A DNA stretch of 64,000 bases from Microvirga vignae (GTDB taxonomy: Bacteria > Pseudomonadota > Alphaproteobacteria > Rhizobiales > Beijerinckiaceae), in assembly GCF_001017175.1 (NCBI RefSeq), contig NZ_LCYG01000053.1:48023-112022 (forward strand). Reading direction: 5' to 3'. This document shows positions 35,569-45,041 of the stretch, one piece after another. Position 1 is the stretch's first letter. Every line of letters starts with the position of its first letter. The position numbers and the translations under genes were made by a program. The notes beneath the pieces were generated by a model. It had not been told where the DNA came from. It saw only the letters and a program-made list of their open reading frames with translations, and made no database searches.

Positions 35569-38073
35569 ATGGACAAGATGACGTGGAGCCCTGTTCTTCT
35601 CGGAACAGGCATTCTCATCGCCCTGATGGGTTTGGCATTGGGCGGCGGCGGTATCTGGCTGATCCTTCTTGGAGGCTCCTGGTACTATCTCCTCGCCGGT
35701 CTTGGGTTTCTTCTGACAGCCTATCTCCTGGTGACCGCAAGGCCTGCTGCCTTGTGGGTCTTTGCTCTCGTTGTCGCCGGCACGCTGATCTGGTCCCTGT
35801 GGGAGGTCGGCCTCGACTGGTGGCCGCTCGGAGCAAGGGGAGGAGTCGTCTTCCTCATCGGCCTTTTCCTGCTCACACCGTGGGTGAGGCGCGCCCTGAG
35901 AGCCGGACCGGCCCATGCTGCCGCTCGCGACGTCCCCACGCGCGTCTCTGCCTTTCGCGGCGCAGGCTTGCCCCTGAGCGCGATCCTTGGCCTGTCGCTC
36001 GTCGTCGCGGTCATCTCGTGGTTCACGGACTATCGCACGATCGAAGGCACCGCGCCCGAGGCACGTGCACAGGTTCCGCCCGATACGCTTGGCGTTCCGC
36101 CTGATGAATGGCACGCCTATGGCCGCACTGCTTCCGGCCAGCGCTATTCGCCGCTGAATCAGATCACGTCGGCAAATGTCGGTAACCTGCAGGTTGCCTG
36201 GACCTATCGCACGGGTGACATGCGCGGCCAGCCTGGCGATCCTGAAGAGACCACGTTCCAGGTCACGCCATTGAAGATCCGCAACAGGCTCTTCCTGTGC
36301 ACGCCGCATCAGGACGTCATCGCGCTCGATGCCACGACCGGTCAGCAGATCTGGCGGTATGAACCCCAGGTGCGCGGCGAGCTCGCGCTCCAGCATCTCA
36401 CCTGTCGCGGCGTGTCCTACTATCCCGGCCCCGGCGTCACCGCCGCCGCACCAGCTGCGCCGGTCGCTCCGCAAGTGGCGCAGGCTCAGCCCCAATCCCA
36501 GCCTGCTCCCGATCTGCCGGTGGCGGCAACGTCGAGCACTCAAGTCGCGCAGGATTGCACGGCGAAGCTGTTCATGCCTACAGCCGACGGGCGGTTGATC
36601 GCGATCCATCCTGAGAACGGTGCCGTCTGCGCAAATTTCGGTGGCGGCACGGGACAGATCAATCTCTGGCGCAACATGCCGAATGTGAAGCCCGGTGCCT
36701 ATTATTCGACTTCGCCGCCCGTGGTGGCGCGAGGACTCATCATCGTTGGAGGTACGGTTCTCGACAACGTGTCGACCAACGAGCAGTCCGGCGTCATTCG
36801 CGCCTTCGACGTCAACACGGGCAATCTCGTGTGGAACTGGGATTCCGGAAGGCCCGATGTCACCACGCCGATTGCGCCGAACGGGACCTATGTGCCGAAC
36901 TCACCGAACAGCTGGTCCATTTCCAGCGTCGATGAGGAACTCGGCATGATCTATGTGCCGCTCGGCAACCAGCCGCCCGATCAATGGGGCGGCAACCGCA
37001 GCGCCAATGTGGATCGCTTCTCGTCCTCCGTGGTCGCGCTCGATATCGCGACAGGGCAGCTGCGCTGGGTCTTTCAGACCGTGCACCACGATCTGTGGGA
37101 TTACGATGTTCCCTCGCAGCCGAGCCTGATCAATCTGATCATCGGCGGGCAGAATGTTCCCGCGCTCGTGCAACCGACGAAACAGGGCGAGCTCTATGTG
37201 CTGGACCGGCGCACCGGCCAGCCTGCCTTGCCCGTGACGGAAAAACCAGCACCTCAAGGCGCGGTGCAGGGCGACAGAACAGCGCCGACGCAGCCTGTCT
37301 CGGCTTTGTCCTACGATCCGCCGTCGCTGAAGGAGAGCGACATGTGGGGCGCGACTTTGTTCGACCAGCTCGCCTGCCGCATCGCTTTCAAGCGATTGCG
37401 TTACGAAGGCCGCTATACGCCGCCATCGCTGCAAGGGTCATTGATCTATCCCGGCAATTTCGGCGTGTTCAACTGGGGCGGCATTGCTGTCGATCCGCAG
37501 CGCCAGATCGCGTTCACGACGCCCACCTATCTCGCCTTCGTGGCGCAACTCGTTCCGCGACAGGACGACAGGACCCTGTATGTGCAGGATGAGGAGCGGC
37601 CGGAGGGCAGCCTGCCGGCGCTCAACGAGAATTTCGGCGCGCCCTTCGCGGTGAAACTCTACGCCTTCACATCGCCGCTCGGCATTCCGTGCCAGGCGCC
37701 GCCCTGGGGCTATGTGGCTGCAGCCGATCTGACGAATGGCAACAACATATGGAAGCACAAGAACGGCACGACGCGCGACGCTTCGCCCGTTCCGCTGCCG
37801 CTTCCGCTCGGCGTGCCCAATCTCGGCGGCCCGATCATGACCGCAGGCGGCGTGGCGTTTCTCTCAGGCACCATCGACTATTACGTGCGCGCCTATGACG
37901 TCACGAACGGCAAGCAATTGTGGGAAGACCGCCTGCCCGCAGGCGGTCAGGCGACGCCCATGACCTACACCGGTGAGGACGGGCGTCAGTATCTGCTCGT
38001 CGTTGCCGGAGGTCATGGCTCGCTCGGCACGAAGGCAGGCGACTACGTGATCGCTTATGCGCTGCCGAAATAG
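35569..38073 (+). CDS. gcd: Membrane-bound PQQ-dependent glucose dehydrogenase
   Basis: A protein of 834 residues, typical for membrane GCD. Five N-terminal membrane helices lie at about 8-130. A periplasmic eight-bladed PQQ propeller fills 165-834, with PDEWHAYGRTASGQRYSPLNQI at its start and a WxxD-like DVPSQPSL loop. The long QPQSQPAPDLPVAAT insert at about 300-320 is unusual. It oxidises glucose to gluconolactone and passes electrons to ubiquinone. GGAGG precedes the ATG. No PQQ synthesis genes are in the window, so cofactor supply must come from elsewhere. Confidence 0.92.
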   Translation: MDKMTWSPVLLGTGILIALMGLALGGGGIWLILLGGSWYYLLAGLGFLLTAYLLVTARPAALWVFALVVAGTLIWSLWEVGLDWWPLGARGGVVFLIGLFLLTPWVRRALRAGPAHAAARDVPTRVSAFRGAGLPLSAILGLSLVVAVISWFTDYRTIEGTAPEARAQVPPDTLGVPPDEWHAYGRTASGQRYSPLNQITSANVGNLQVAWTYRTGDMRGQPGDPEETTFQVTPLKIRNRLFLCTPHQDVIALDATTGQQIWRYEPQVRGELALQHLTCRGVSYYPGPGVTAAAPAAPVAPQVAQAQPQSQPAPDLPVAATSSTQVAQDCTAKLFMPTADGRLIAIHPENGAVCANFGGGTGQINLWRNMPNVKPGAYYSTSPPVVARGLIIVGGTVLDNVSTNEQSGVIRAFDVNTGNLVWNWDSGRPDVTTPIAPNGTYVPNSPNSWSISSVDEELGMIYVPLGNQPPDQWGGNRSANVDRFSSSVVALDIATGQLRWVFQTVHHDLWDYDVPSQPSLINLIIGGQNVPALVQPTKQGELYVLDRRTGQPALPVTEKPAPQGAVQGDRTAPTQPVSALSYDPPSLKESDMWGATLFDQLACRIAFKRLRYEGRYTPPSLQGSLIYPGNFGVFNWGGIAVDPQRQIAFTTPTYLAFVAQLVPRQDDRTLYVQDEERPEGSLPALNENFGAPFAVKLYAFTSPLGIPCQAPPWGYVAAADLTNGNNIWKHKNGTTRDASPVPLPLPLGVPNLGGPIMTAGGVAFLSGTIDYYVRAYDVTNGKQLWEDRLPAGGQATPMTYTGEDGRQYLLVVAGGHGSLGTKAGDYVIAYALPK

Positions 38074-38078
38074 CGCTT

Positions 38079-38237
38079 AGCGCATCGTGCGGACCCGAAG
38101 GGCCGCGTCAGCGACCCGAAGGGCCACGGCAGTGAAAAGTGGATCCGGTTTTCCGCCCCCAACGATGCACTCATTAAAGGAGGGAGCACCGGATGGATCC
38201 GAAAAGCGCAAATCCACTTTTCTCGTCCGAGGCTCTA
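38079..38237. repeat. Composite palindromic repeat, family A copy
   Basis: AGCGCATCGTGCGGACCCGAAG and GTGAAAAGTGGATCCGGTTT are followed by CGATGCACTC, a GGATGGATCCGAAAAGCG segment, AAATCCACTTTTCTCGTCCG and GGCTC. The 169-base gap between the dehydrogenase genes is mostly this unit. Confidence 0.8.
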
Positions 38238-38242
38238 CGCGA

Positions 38243-39283
38243 TCAGAACCGCGTAATCACGCTGATGCCGAGCCCTTCGAACCTGTCCATGTTCATGAGA
38301 GCGGCAGGCGCTTCCTCGAGGCTGATCCTTTTGCCGACGAGCCTCTCGGGTGCGAGCTTGCCCGTCTCGATCATGTTCATCATGGCCTCGTAGCGGAAAG
38401 CCTGCATGCCGTGGCTGCCGAGAATCTCGAGCTCCCAACCGATCACGCGGTCCATGGGAATCTGCGGACGTGCATGATCGCCCAGCATGAGGCCGACCTG
38501 CACATGACGCCCGCGTCGGCGCAAATTCGCAATCGAGTCGAAGCAGGTTGTCGGATGACCCAGCGCATCGATGGAGACATGCACGCCGCCCCTCGTGACA
38601 TCGCGCACCGCCTCGACCACATGGGCGACCTCGCGGGCGTTGATCGTCGCGACCGCCCCCATCTGCTTTGCGAAGTCGAGCTTTTCCTGCGTGAGATCGA
38701 TGGCGACCACGTTCGCGCCCATGGCAGAGGCGATCATGATGGCTGACAATCCGACGCCGCCGCAGCCATGCACCGCCACCCAGTCTCCCGGTCCCACGCG
38801 CCCCTGGTCGACGATGGCGCGGAAGGATGTGACAAAGCGGCAGCCGAGGCTTGCAGCCGTTTCGAAATCGAGGCCCTCGGGCAGCGCCACGAGGTTCGTG
38901 TCGGCGTAATCCACCGCCACGTATTCCGCGAAGGAGCCCCAGGCCGTGAAGCCCGGCTGGAACTGGTGCTCGCAGACCTGATGGTTGCCGGAATTGCACT
39001 CGAAGCAACGACCGCATCCGCCGACGAACGGCACCGTGACGCGATCACCCTTCTTCCAGCGCGTCACTTGGCCCCCGGTGGCGAGAACCGTGCCCGCCAG
39101 TTCATGCCCCGGCACATGCGGCAGCACCACATCCGGATCATGCCCCATCCATCCGTGCCAATCGCTCCGGCACAACCCCGTAGCCTCCACCTTGATCACG
39201 ACGCCTTCGTCCGAAGGTGTCGGATCAGGCAAGTTCTGCACGCGGGGCGGCTGACCGAATTGCTCGAAGAGAACGGCTTTCAT
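38243..39283 (-). CDS. Zinc-dependent alcohol dehydrogenase family protein
   Basis: A protein of 346 residues, MDR type. The catalytic zinc site is Cys in [11 protein letters not shown] (37) with GHELAG (about 60). The structural zinc site is [15 protein letters not shown] (about 92-106). The Rossmann loop is [17 protein letters not shown] and the nicotinamide contact is in [14 protein letters not shown]. The substrate is unknown; primary or secondary alcohols are possible. The start is at [13 protein letters not shown]; upstream sequence in frame belongs to the reverse of the neighbouring gene. Confidence 0.9.
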   Translation of the reverse strand: MKAVLFEQFGQPPRVQNLPDPTPSDEGVVIKVEATGLCRSDWHGWMGHDPDVVLPHVPGHELAGTVLATGGQVTRWKKGDRVTVPFVGGCGRCFECNSGNHQVCEHQFQPGFTAWGSFAEYVAVDYADTNLVALPEGLDFETAASLGCRFVTSFRAIVDQGRVGPGDWVAVHGCGGVGLSAIMIASAMGANVVAIDLTQEKLDFAKQMGAVATINAREVAHVVEAVRDVTRGGVHVSIDALGHPTTCFDSIANLRRRGRHVQVGLMLGDHARPQIPMDRVIGWELEILGSHGMQAFRYEAMMNMIETGKLAPERLVGKRISLEEAPAALMNMDRFEGLGISVITRF

Positions 39284-39371
39284 GGTGGGCCTTTCATGCG
39301 TGAGGAACGTGAAAGGGCGATATAGCGGGAAGGCTAGGTTGGGGCAATCAACCGGAGAAGATGAAGCGGCA

Positions 39372-39929
39372 TCAGGCGCGATAGCGCGCGAACACCACCT
39401 TCGTCTCGCCATAATCCCGTCGCTCGATCTCCTCGAAACCTGCGGGCAGCGTGACGTCGACGCCCTGCGCTTCTTCCACGATGACGAGCGCATCGGGCGT
39501 GAGCCAATCTCCGTCTGCGCAGGAGCGCAGCGCTTTCGGTGCAAGGTCCTTGCCGTAGGGCGGATCGCAGAACACCACGGAGAAGGGCGCATTGGGTGCG
39601 GCATCGCCCATGCGCGTGGCGTCGCGGCGGAAGAGGCGGGTTGCGCCGCCCGCGCCGAGCGCTTCCACATTCTCCCGAATGATGCCGCGCGCCTGTGCGC
39701 CGTCGTCCACGAAGAGCGCGAAGGATGCACCGCGCGAGAGCGCCTCAAAGCCCATGGCGCCGGTGCCCGCGAACAGGTCGAGCACGCGCGCGCCCTCGAT
39801 GGGGTCATCGTAGCCGTGCTGCAGAATGTTGAAGATCGTCTCGCGCAGGCGGTCCGAGGTCGGGCGGATGGCGTCCGAACTCGGCCCCTTGAGCGAGCGG
39901 CCGCGCCAGCGCCCGCCCACAATTCTCAT
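39372..39929 (-). CDS. rsmD: 16S rRNA (guanine-966-N2) methyltransferase RsmD
   Basis: A protein of 185 residues. [16 protein letters not shown] at the N terminus and [15 protein letters not shown] identify the family. The SAM motif is [20 protein letters not shown], and the catalytic motif for N2-guanine methylation is [10 protein letters not shown] (DPPY). A GTG immediately upstream is an alternative start. The gene lies 13 bases after the pseudouridine synthase stop on the same strand, so the two rRNA-modifying enzymes are probably co-expressed. Confidence 0.95.
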   Translation of the reverse strand: MRIVGGRWRGRSLKGPSSDAIRPTSDRLRETIFNILQHGYDDPIEGARVLDLFAGTGAMGFEALSRGASFALFVDDGAQARGIIRENVEALGAGGATRLFRRDATRMGDAAPNAPFSVVFCDPPYGKDLAPKALRSCADGDWLTPDALVIVEEAQGVDVTLPAGFEEIERRDYGETKVVFARYRA

Positions 39930-39942
39930 CACTCAATCCTCA

Positions 39943-41889
39943 TTAGCGGCGACCGCGCGGGCCGCCTTTCGAACCACCCTTCGAGCCGCCTTTGAAGCCG
40001 CCCTTGGATGCGCCTCGCGGTCCACCCTTGAAGCCACCGCCACTGCCGCGGGGGCCGCCACGCGAAGGTCCTTCGCCCCGTGGAGGGCCACGGCGCGGAC
40101 GCTCGTCGCCTCCCTCACCGCGAGCGCGGAAGGGGCGATCACCCTGCGGCTTGCGAGGTCGATCCTCGCCGCCTTCACGCGAGCGGAACGGGCGGTCGCC
40201 TCCACCACGGCGAGGGCGTTCGCCTTCATCGCGGCGGGTGCGGCCTGCACCGGCTTCACGATCACGGCGAGCAGGGGCCACATCGCGATCGTCACGACGG
40301 CGCGGGCGATCCTCGCCGCGGGTCGCGCCACGACCCCTGCGCGGTGCGGGAGCCTCTTCTGCTTGAGGCTGACGCACGAGGCGTTCCACCACGATCTTGC
40401 GCCCCTCAGAGGATGCAATCGCGCCGACGCGCTCGCGCGGGCGTTCCGCACTGGCGGCGCGCGCCTCGCGCGGATCGGCGCCACGGCGCGGAGCCTTCTT
40501 GCTCGGAGCATCCTCGTCAGTCTCTCCGGCGCGCCAGACACTCTTCTTTGCCTCCAGGCGCGAGGGACGCTTTTTGGTCTCTTCCTCCTCACGCTCGTAA
40601 CGATCCTTGCCGCGTGCCCGGAAAGGCTTCTCGTCATCACCCCAGCGGCGCGGGCGTTCGTCGCCGCCACGCCCGAAGCGGGCAGGGCGCTCCTCACGCT
40701 CTTCGCGACCATGACGTTCTTTCATCGACGAGCCGAAAGGCGCGATGGGCTCGCGCACGGGGCTTTCGAAATCGACGCCGGCCTCAGTGGCAAGCGCCGC
40801 ACCGAGCTGATCCTTCAGAACCTTCGTCTTCACTTCCTCGACCAGGCCCTGCTCGAGATCGCCGAGCTGGAACGGACCGAAGGACATGCGGATCAGGCGG
40901 TTCACCTGCAGGCCGAGATGTTCGAGGATGCGCTTGATCTCGCGGTTCTTGCCTTCGCGCAGGCCCATCGTGATCCACACATTGTCGCCCTGCACCCGGT
41001 CGAGCCGTGCTTCGATGGGACCGTATTCGATGCCGTCGATGGTGATGCCGTCGCGGAGCTGATCGAGATCGGCCTGCGTGATGTCGCCGTGAGCGCGCAC
41101 CTTGTAGCGGCGCAGCCAGCCGGTGTCGGGATGGGCGATGACGCGGGCGAGGCCGCCATCGTTGGTGAGCAGCAGCAGACCCTCGGTGTTGATATCGAGA
41201 CGGCCTACCGCCACCACGCGGGGCAGATCCTCGGGCAGGTTCTCGAAGACGGTCGGCCGGCCTTCCGGATCGCGGGCCGTGGTCACGAGGCCGCGCGGCT
41301 TGTGGTAGAGCCACAGGCGCGTGCGCTCCTTGGTGGGCAGGGGCTCCCCGTCCACCGTGATCGTGTCGGCAGCCGTCACGTTGACGGCGGGGCTCTCCAG
41401 AACCTTGCCGTTGAGAGTCACGCGGCCTTCCGCGATCATGGCCTCCACGTCGCGGCGGGAGGCGACGCCTGCACGGGCGATCACCTTGGCGATGCGCTCC
41501 TCGGCAGGCTCCGGGGAAGCCTCGCCTTGGACCTCTGGGCGCTCCTGACGCGGGCGGCGAGGGCGATCCTCCGCCGAACGGTCGAAGCGGCGCGGGCGAT
41601 CATCGCCACTGCGGCCACGGAAGGGGCGGTCCCCGTCCTCACGGCGGCCACGGAAGGGCTTGTCGCCTTCAGGCCTGGGACGGCGGGGGCGCTCGTCGTT
41701 GTCGCGGCTGCGGAAGGGCTTGTCGCCGCCCGTGCGGGGCTTGCGAGGACGATCGTCCTCACCCCGGGCGCGGAAGGGGCGTTCGCCGCCCTCGCGGGAT
41801 TTGCGGAAAGGCCGGTCACCGGAGGTGTGGCCACGGTCGGAACGTCCCGAGGAACGGCCCTTGCGATTATCGTCGTTGCTGTCGGTCAT
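39943..41889 (-). CDS. 23S/16S rRNA pseudouridine synthase (RluB/RsuA family) with long disordered tails
   Basis: A protein of 648 residues, roughly twice the usual 250-300. Only residues about 130-390 form the enzyme: an S4 domain (ERIAKVIARAGVASRRDVE) and a catalytic domain with GRLDINTEGLLLLTNDGG, whose Asp is the nucleophile, and KNREIKRILEHLGL. Residues 1-130 repeat RPFR-type units (RPFRKSREG, KPFRSRDND, KPFRGRRED), and residues 400-648 are Arg/Gly/Lys-rich (RPFRSREGG, RRGPPRGEG, FKGGSKGGSKGGP). Such RG-rich tails are known from DEAD-box proteins and bind RNA. Start is at MTDSNDDNRKG; it is divergent from tadA. Confidence 0.9.
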   Translation of the reverse strand: MTDSNDDNRKGRSSGRSDRGHTSGDRPFRKSREGGERPFRARGEDDRPRKPRTGGDKPFRSRDNDERPRRPRPEGDKPFRGRREDGDRPFRGRSGDDRPRRFDRSAEDRPRRPRQERPEVQGEASPEPAEERIAKVIARAGVASRRDVEAMIAEGRVTLNGKVLESPAVNVTAADTITVDGEPLPTKERTRLWLYHKPRGLVTTARDPEGRPTVFENLPEDLPRVVAVGRLDINTEGLLLLTNDGGLARVIAHPDTGWLRRYKVRAHGDITQADLDQLRDGITIDGIEYGPIEARLDRVQGDNVWITMGLREGKNREIKRILEHLGLQVNRLIRMSFGPFQLGDLEQGLVEEVKTKVLKDQLGAALATEAGVDFESPVREPIAPFGSSMKERHGREEREERPARFGRGGDERPRRWGDDEKPFRARGKDRYEREEEETKKRPSRLEAKKSVWRAGETDEDAPSKKAPRRGADPREARAASAERPRERVGAIASSEGRKIVVERLVRQPQAEEAPAPRRGRGATRGEDRPRRRDDRDVAPARRDREAGAGRTRRDEGERPRRGGGDRPFRSREGGEDRPRKPQGDRPFRARGEGGDERPRRGPPRGEGPSRGGPRGSGGGFKGGPRGASKGGFKGGSKGGSKGGPRGRR

Positions 41890-41998
41890 AGGAGCCTGAT
41901 AGCAGAGGAAGGGAACAGAAGCGAGCGACATGAACAACGCCGATCACAACCCTCCCGATCCCAAGGAAGACCCCAAGGGAGAGTCCAAGGGAGATCCG

Positions 41999-42427
41999 AT
42001 GAGCGTGGCTTTCGCAGAGGCCCGCGCCGCCGCCGCGCGCGGCGAGGTGCCGGTGGGGGCTGCCATCGTCAAGGACGGCCGCGTCGTCGCAAGCGCGGGC
42101 AACCGCCCCCGGGAGCTGCGGGATCCCTCCGCCCATGCGGAAATGCTGGCCATCCGCCTTGCCTGCGAGGCGCTGGACGACGAGCGGCTTTCCGGCTGCG
42201 ATCTTTATGTCACCCTCGAACCCTGCACCATGTGCGCGGGCGCGATCTCGTTCGCCCGCATCAGGCGGATCTATTACGCGGCCCACGATCCGAAGGGCGG
42301 GGCCGTGGACAACGGCGTGCACTTCTTCGATCAGCCCACCTGCCATCACGCGCCGGAAGTCTATGGCGGAATCCGTGAGAGCGAGGCGGCGACGTTGCTG
42401 AAGGAGTTCTTCGAGGGGAGGCGGTAG
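41999..42427 (+). CDS. tadA: tRNA-specific adenosine deaminase TadA
   Basis: A protein of 142 residues from ATG 41999, which has AAGGGAG at good spacing and matches the family start. An in-frame ATG at 41930 would add 23 residues of Pro/Lys/Asp-rich sequence and has only a weak ribosome site. The zinc and catalytic motifs are AHAEMLAIR (HAE) and EPCTMCAGA (PCxxC). It converts adenosine-34 to inosine in tRNA-Arg. Next to an rRNA pseudouridine synthase and rsmD, it forms an RNA-modification neighbourhood. Confidence 0.93.
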   Translation: MSVAFAEARAAAARGEVPVGAAIVKDGRVVASAGNRPRELRDPSAHAEMLAIRLACEALDDERLSGCDLYVTLEPCTMCAGAISFARIRRIYYAAHDPKGGAVDNGVHFFDQPTCHHAPEVYGGIRESEAATLLKEFFEGRR

Positions 42428-42438
42428 AGTTTTTCCTT

Positions 42439-42527
42439 GTCATAGCCGGGCTTGTCCCGGCTATCTCGGCCTGGAAGGGCGTTGCGCTTTCGCAGTCGGG
42501 ATCACCGGCACAAGGTCGGTGATGACA
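42439..42527. repeat. Intergenic palindromic repeat, family B copy 6
   Basis: GTCATAGCCGGGCTTGTCCC with GGCTATC forms the first hairpin, and ATCACCGGCACAAGGTCGGT with GATGAC the second. This is the closest copy to the one at 9671. It fills the gap between tadA and the convergent hydrolase gene. Confidence 0.8.
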
Positions 42528-42535
42528 GTGGAAGT

Positions 42536-43444
42536 TCAGGGTTGCAGAAAATCCTGCAGCGCCTCCAACGTCGCGCTTGGGTTTTCCTCTGCCACGAAAT
42601 GCCCTGAGGTCACGCCGATGCCGTGTGCGTTCGGTGCGAAGCTCTTTTGCCAGATCTCCAGCGGATGTTGGGCGTGGCCGACGGAGCCGCTGACGAGATA
42701 GAAGTCGCTCCAGATCAGATAGGTCGGACACTGGATCTTTTTGCCCGCCGCGAGATCCGCTTCGTCAGCCTCGATGTCGCGCGTCGCACCGGCTCTGTAG
42801 TCCTCGCAGAAGGCATGGATGCGCGTGGGTTCGTTGCAACTCTGCCAATAGGATTCGATGGCGCGCGGATCGAACGCATCGAGATCGCCTGCTGCCGACC
42901 AGGCCTTCATCAGCCCTTCGAAATAGGGAATTGGATCGCGCGCGATTTCCTCTTCCGGCTTCGGATAGGCTTGCGAGAGATAGCCCCAATGCGCTTCGGG
43001 AATCTTGCCCGCCTTCATCTGCTCCCACACGTGATAGGTCGGCAGGATGTCGAGGAGAGCCAAGCGCTCCACGCGACCGGGATGATCGAGCGCCAGGCGG
43101 TAACCGACGCGCGCGCCGCGATCATGGCCCGCAACAGCGAAGCGCACGGATCCTAAGGCTTCCATGACCTGGATGACATCCTGGCCCATGGCGCGCTTCG
43201 AATAGGTCTCGTGCTTCGCATCACCCTTCGGAGCCACGGACCAGCCATAGCCGCGCAGATCCATGCAGACCACCTTGTGCGTCTCGGCGAGCGCCGGCGC
43301 GAGGTGATGCCACATGACATGCGTTTGCGGAAAGCCGTGCAGCAGCACCAGTGGCGGGCCGTCGCCCTTCGAGCGGGCGAAGATGCGCCCGATATCCGTG
43401 TCGATCCAGTGGCTCTCGAATCCAGGGAAGAGGTCGTTGCTCAT
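42536..43444 (-). CDS. Alpha/beta hydrolase of the haloacetate (fluoroacetate) dehalogenase type
   Basis: A protein of 302 residues. The oxyanion segment is LVLLHGFPQTHVMWHHL, the nucleophile Asp is in AVAGHDRGARVGYRLA, and the catalytic His is in TSGHFVAEE. HWGYLSQ and EDYRAGATRD match positions that form the halide pocket in fluoroacetate dehalogenases, so hydrolytic cleavage of a haloacetate is a fair guess. Epoxide hydrolases share the fold. Start chosen at MSNDLFPGFE; an in-frame GTG 39 bases upstream is the alternative, and neither has a clear ribosome site. Confidence 0.78.
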   Translation of the reverse strand: MSNDLFPGFESHWIDTDIGRIFARSKGDGPPLVLLHGFPQTHVMWHHLAPALAETHKVVCMDLRGYGWSVAPKGDAKHETYSKRAMGQDVIQVMEALGSVRFAVAGHDRGARVGYRLALDHPGRVERLALLDILPTYHVWEQMKAGKIPEAHWGYLSQAYPKPEEEIARDPIPYFEGLMKAWSAAGDLDAFDPRAIESYWQSCNEPTRIHAFCEDYRAGATRDIEADEADLAAGKKIQCPTYLIWSDFYLVSGSVGHAQHPLEIWQKSFAPNAHGIGVTSGHFVAEENPSATLEALQDFLQP

Positions 43445-43508
43445 GGAAAGGCCGCTTGCTGGTTGCAGGGACGAGGCCTTCACGAAGCTAGGGGAGATGG
43501 GCCGATTG

Positions 43509-44786
43509 TCAGCCCCGCTCGCGCTCCACGGCGCGCCAGCCGATATCGCGGCGGCAGAATCCTGAAGGCCAGTCGATCTTGGAGACGGCCTCGTAGGCCT
43601 TCGCCTGCGCGTCGGTGATCGTTTTCCCGAGAGCGGTCACGTTCAGCACGCGTCCGCCATTGGCGACGATCCTGTCCCCGTCCTGCTTGGTACCGGCGTG
43701 AAAGACGATAACGTCATCAAGCATTTCGGCCTTGTCTAGCCCACGAATTTCGGAGCCTTTCTCCACGGAGCCCGGATACCCTTTTGCCGCCATCACGACC
43801 GTGAGCGCAGCCTTGTCGGACCATGTCAGGGAAACGGTGTTCAGCTTGCCGTCGCATGCCGCGAGAAACGCCTCGACGAGATCGGAGTTGAGGCGCGGCA
43901 GAAGCACCTGGGTCTCGGGATCACCGAGACGCGCGTTGTACTCGATCAGCTGCGGCCCATCCTTCGTGAGCATGAGGCCGGCATAGAGAATGCCCTTGTA
44001 GGGCGTTCCGCGTGATGCCATGCCCTTGAGCGTCGGCTCGATGATCTCAGCAATCACGCGGGCCTGCAATTCGGGGTTGAGAATGGCCGCGGGCGAATAG
44101 GCGCCCATGCCGCCGGTGTTCGGGCCCTCGTCGCCATCGAAGACGCGCTTGTGGTCCTGCGCGGTGCCGAAGGGGATGGCCGTCGTTCCGTCGCAGAGTG
44201 CGAAGAAGCTCGCCTCCTCGCCGTCGAGAAAGGCCTCGATCACCACCTCGGCTCCAGCAGCCCCAAGCCCGCCGCCGATCATCATGTCGATGGCGTTTTC
44301 CGCATCCTCGAAGGACATGGCGACCACCACGCCCTTGCCGGCGGCAAGTCCATCCGCCTTCACGACGATGGGTACGCCGTAGTTGCGCACATAGGTCTTG
44401 GCAGCCTCGGCATCCGTGAAGCGCCGGTAGGCGGCGGTGGGAATGTTGAACTCGGCGCAGAGATCCTTGGTGAAGGCCTTCGATCCCTCGAGCTGGGCGG
44501 CGGCCCTGCTTGGGCCGAAAGTCTTGATTCCAGCAGCCGTCAGGTCATCCACGAGTCCCGCCACCAGGGGCGCCTCAGGACCCACCACGACGAAGCCGAT
44601 GGCCATCACCCGGCAGAATTCGATCACTGCCTGATGGTCGGTCACGTCCAGCGAAACATTGGTGCCATGTTGCGCCGTGCCCGGATTTCCCGGGGCGATG
44701 AAGAGCTTGCTGCAATGGGGGCTGACTGACAGGGAGCGCGCCAAGGCATGCTCGCGACCGCCGGAACCGATGAGAAGAATGTTCAT
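43509..44786 (-). CDS. purD: Phosphoribosylamine-glycine ligase
   Basis: A protein of 425 residues, an ATP-grasp enzyme of purine synthesis that joins glycine to phosphoribosylamine. [16 protein letters not shown] is the N-terminal phosphate-binding loop, [17 protein letters not shown] is the ATP-grasp segment, and [12 protein letters not shown] and [17 protein letters not shown] carry metal and substrate ligands. GAAGG lies at a good distance before the ATG. It is divergent from xseA; a palindrome lies upstream. Confidence 0.96.
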   Translation of the reverse strand: MNILLIGSGGREHALARSLSVSPHCSKLFIAPGNPGTAQHGTNVSLDVTDHQAVIEFCRVMAIGFVVVGPEAPLVAGLVDDLTAAGIKTFGPSRAAAQLEGSKAFTKDLCAEFNIPTAAYRRFTDAEAAKTYVRNYGVPIVVKADGLAAGKGVVVAMSFEDAENAIDMMIGGGLGAAGAEVVIEAFLDGEEASFFALCDGTTAIPFGTAQDHKRVFDGDEGPNTGGMGAYSPAAILNPELQARVIAEIIEPTLKGMASRGTPYKGILYAGLMLTKDGPQLIEYNARLGDPETQVLLPRLNSDLVEAFLAACDGKLNTVSLTWSDKAALTVVMAAKGYPGSVEKGSEIRGLDKAEMLDDVIVFHAGTKQDGDRIVANGGRVLNVTALGKTITDAQAKAYEAVSKIDWPSGFCRRDIGWRAVERERG

Positions 44787-44833
44787 GCCTTCAAGCCCTT
44801 CGTGGAGACGCTTGGGCTCTTAGCGGCTGAAAG

Positions 44834-44856
44834 GCTTTTCGCCTACCCCGAAAAGC
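44834..44856. promoter_or_regulatory. Short palindrome upstream of purD
   Basis: GCTTTTCG (44834-44841) and CGAAAAGC (44849-44856) are perfect inverted repeats over a 7-base loop, 48 bases upstream of the purD ATG and in the divergent purD-xseA region (255 bases). It may be an operator or a leader hairpin. No other feature was seen in this region. Confidence 0.3.
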
Positions 44857-45041
44857 ACAGGCCGGGATCGTCATTTCGATGTCCCTGCAGCTGTCCTGAG
44901 GAGGGAAACGGCTTATCCCCGGAGCTGATTTCCGCCTGCGTCGTTCCGGCAGTGGACAAGCAGAGCTTCGCTGCGGATTGAGCCTGCTCATCGGCCCTCC
45001 CGGCCTTGGCAGACCCGGGGCGGAGCGATTAGGTTCTCCTC

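Noticed and set aside
39826..42378. Plus-strand frame of 850 codons opposite the pseudouridine synthase
   Set aside because: Overlaps the disordered, repeat-coding minus-strand gene and the start of tadA; its Ala/Thr/Leu-rich sequence is explained by the repeated RPFR/RG codons read in antisense.
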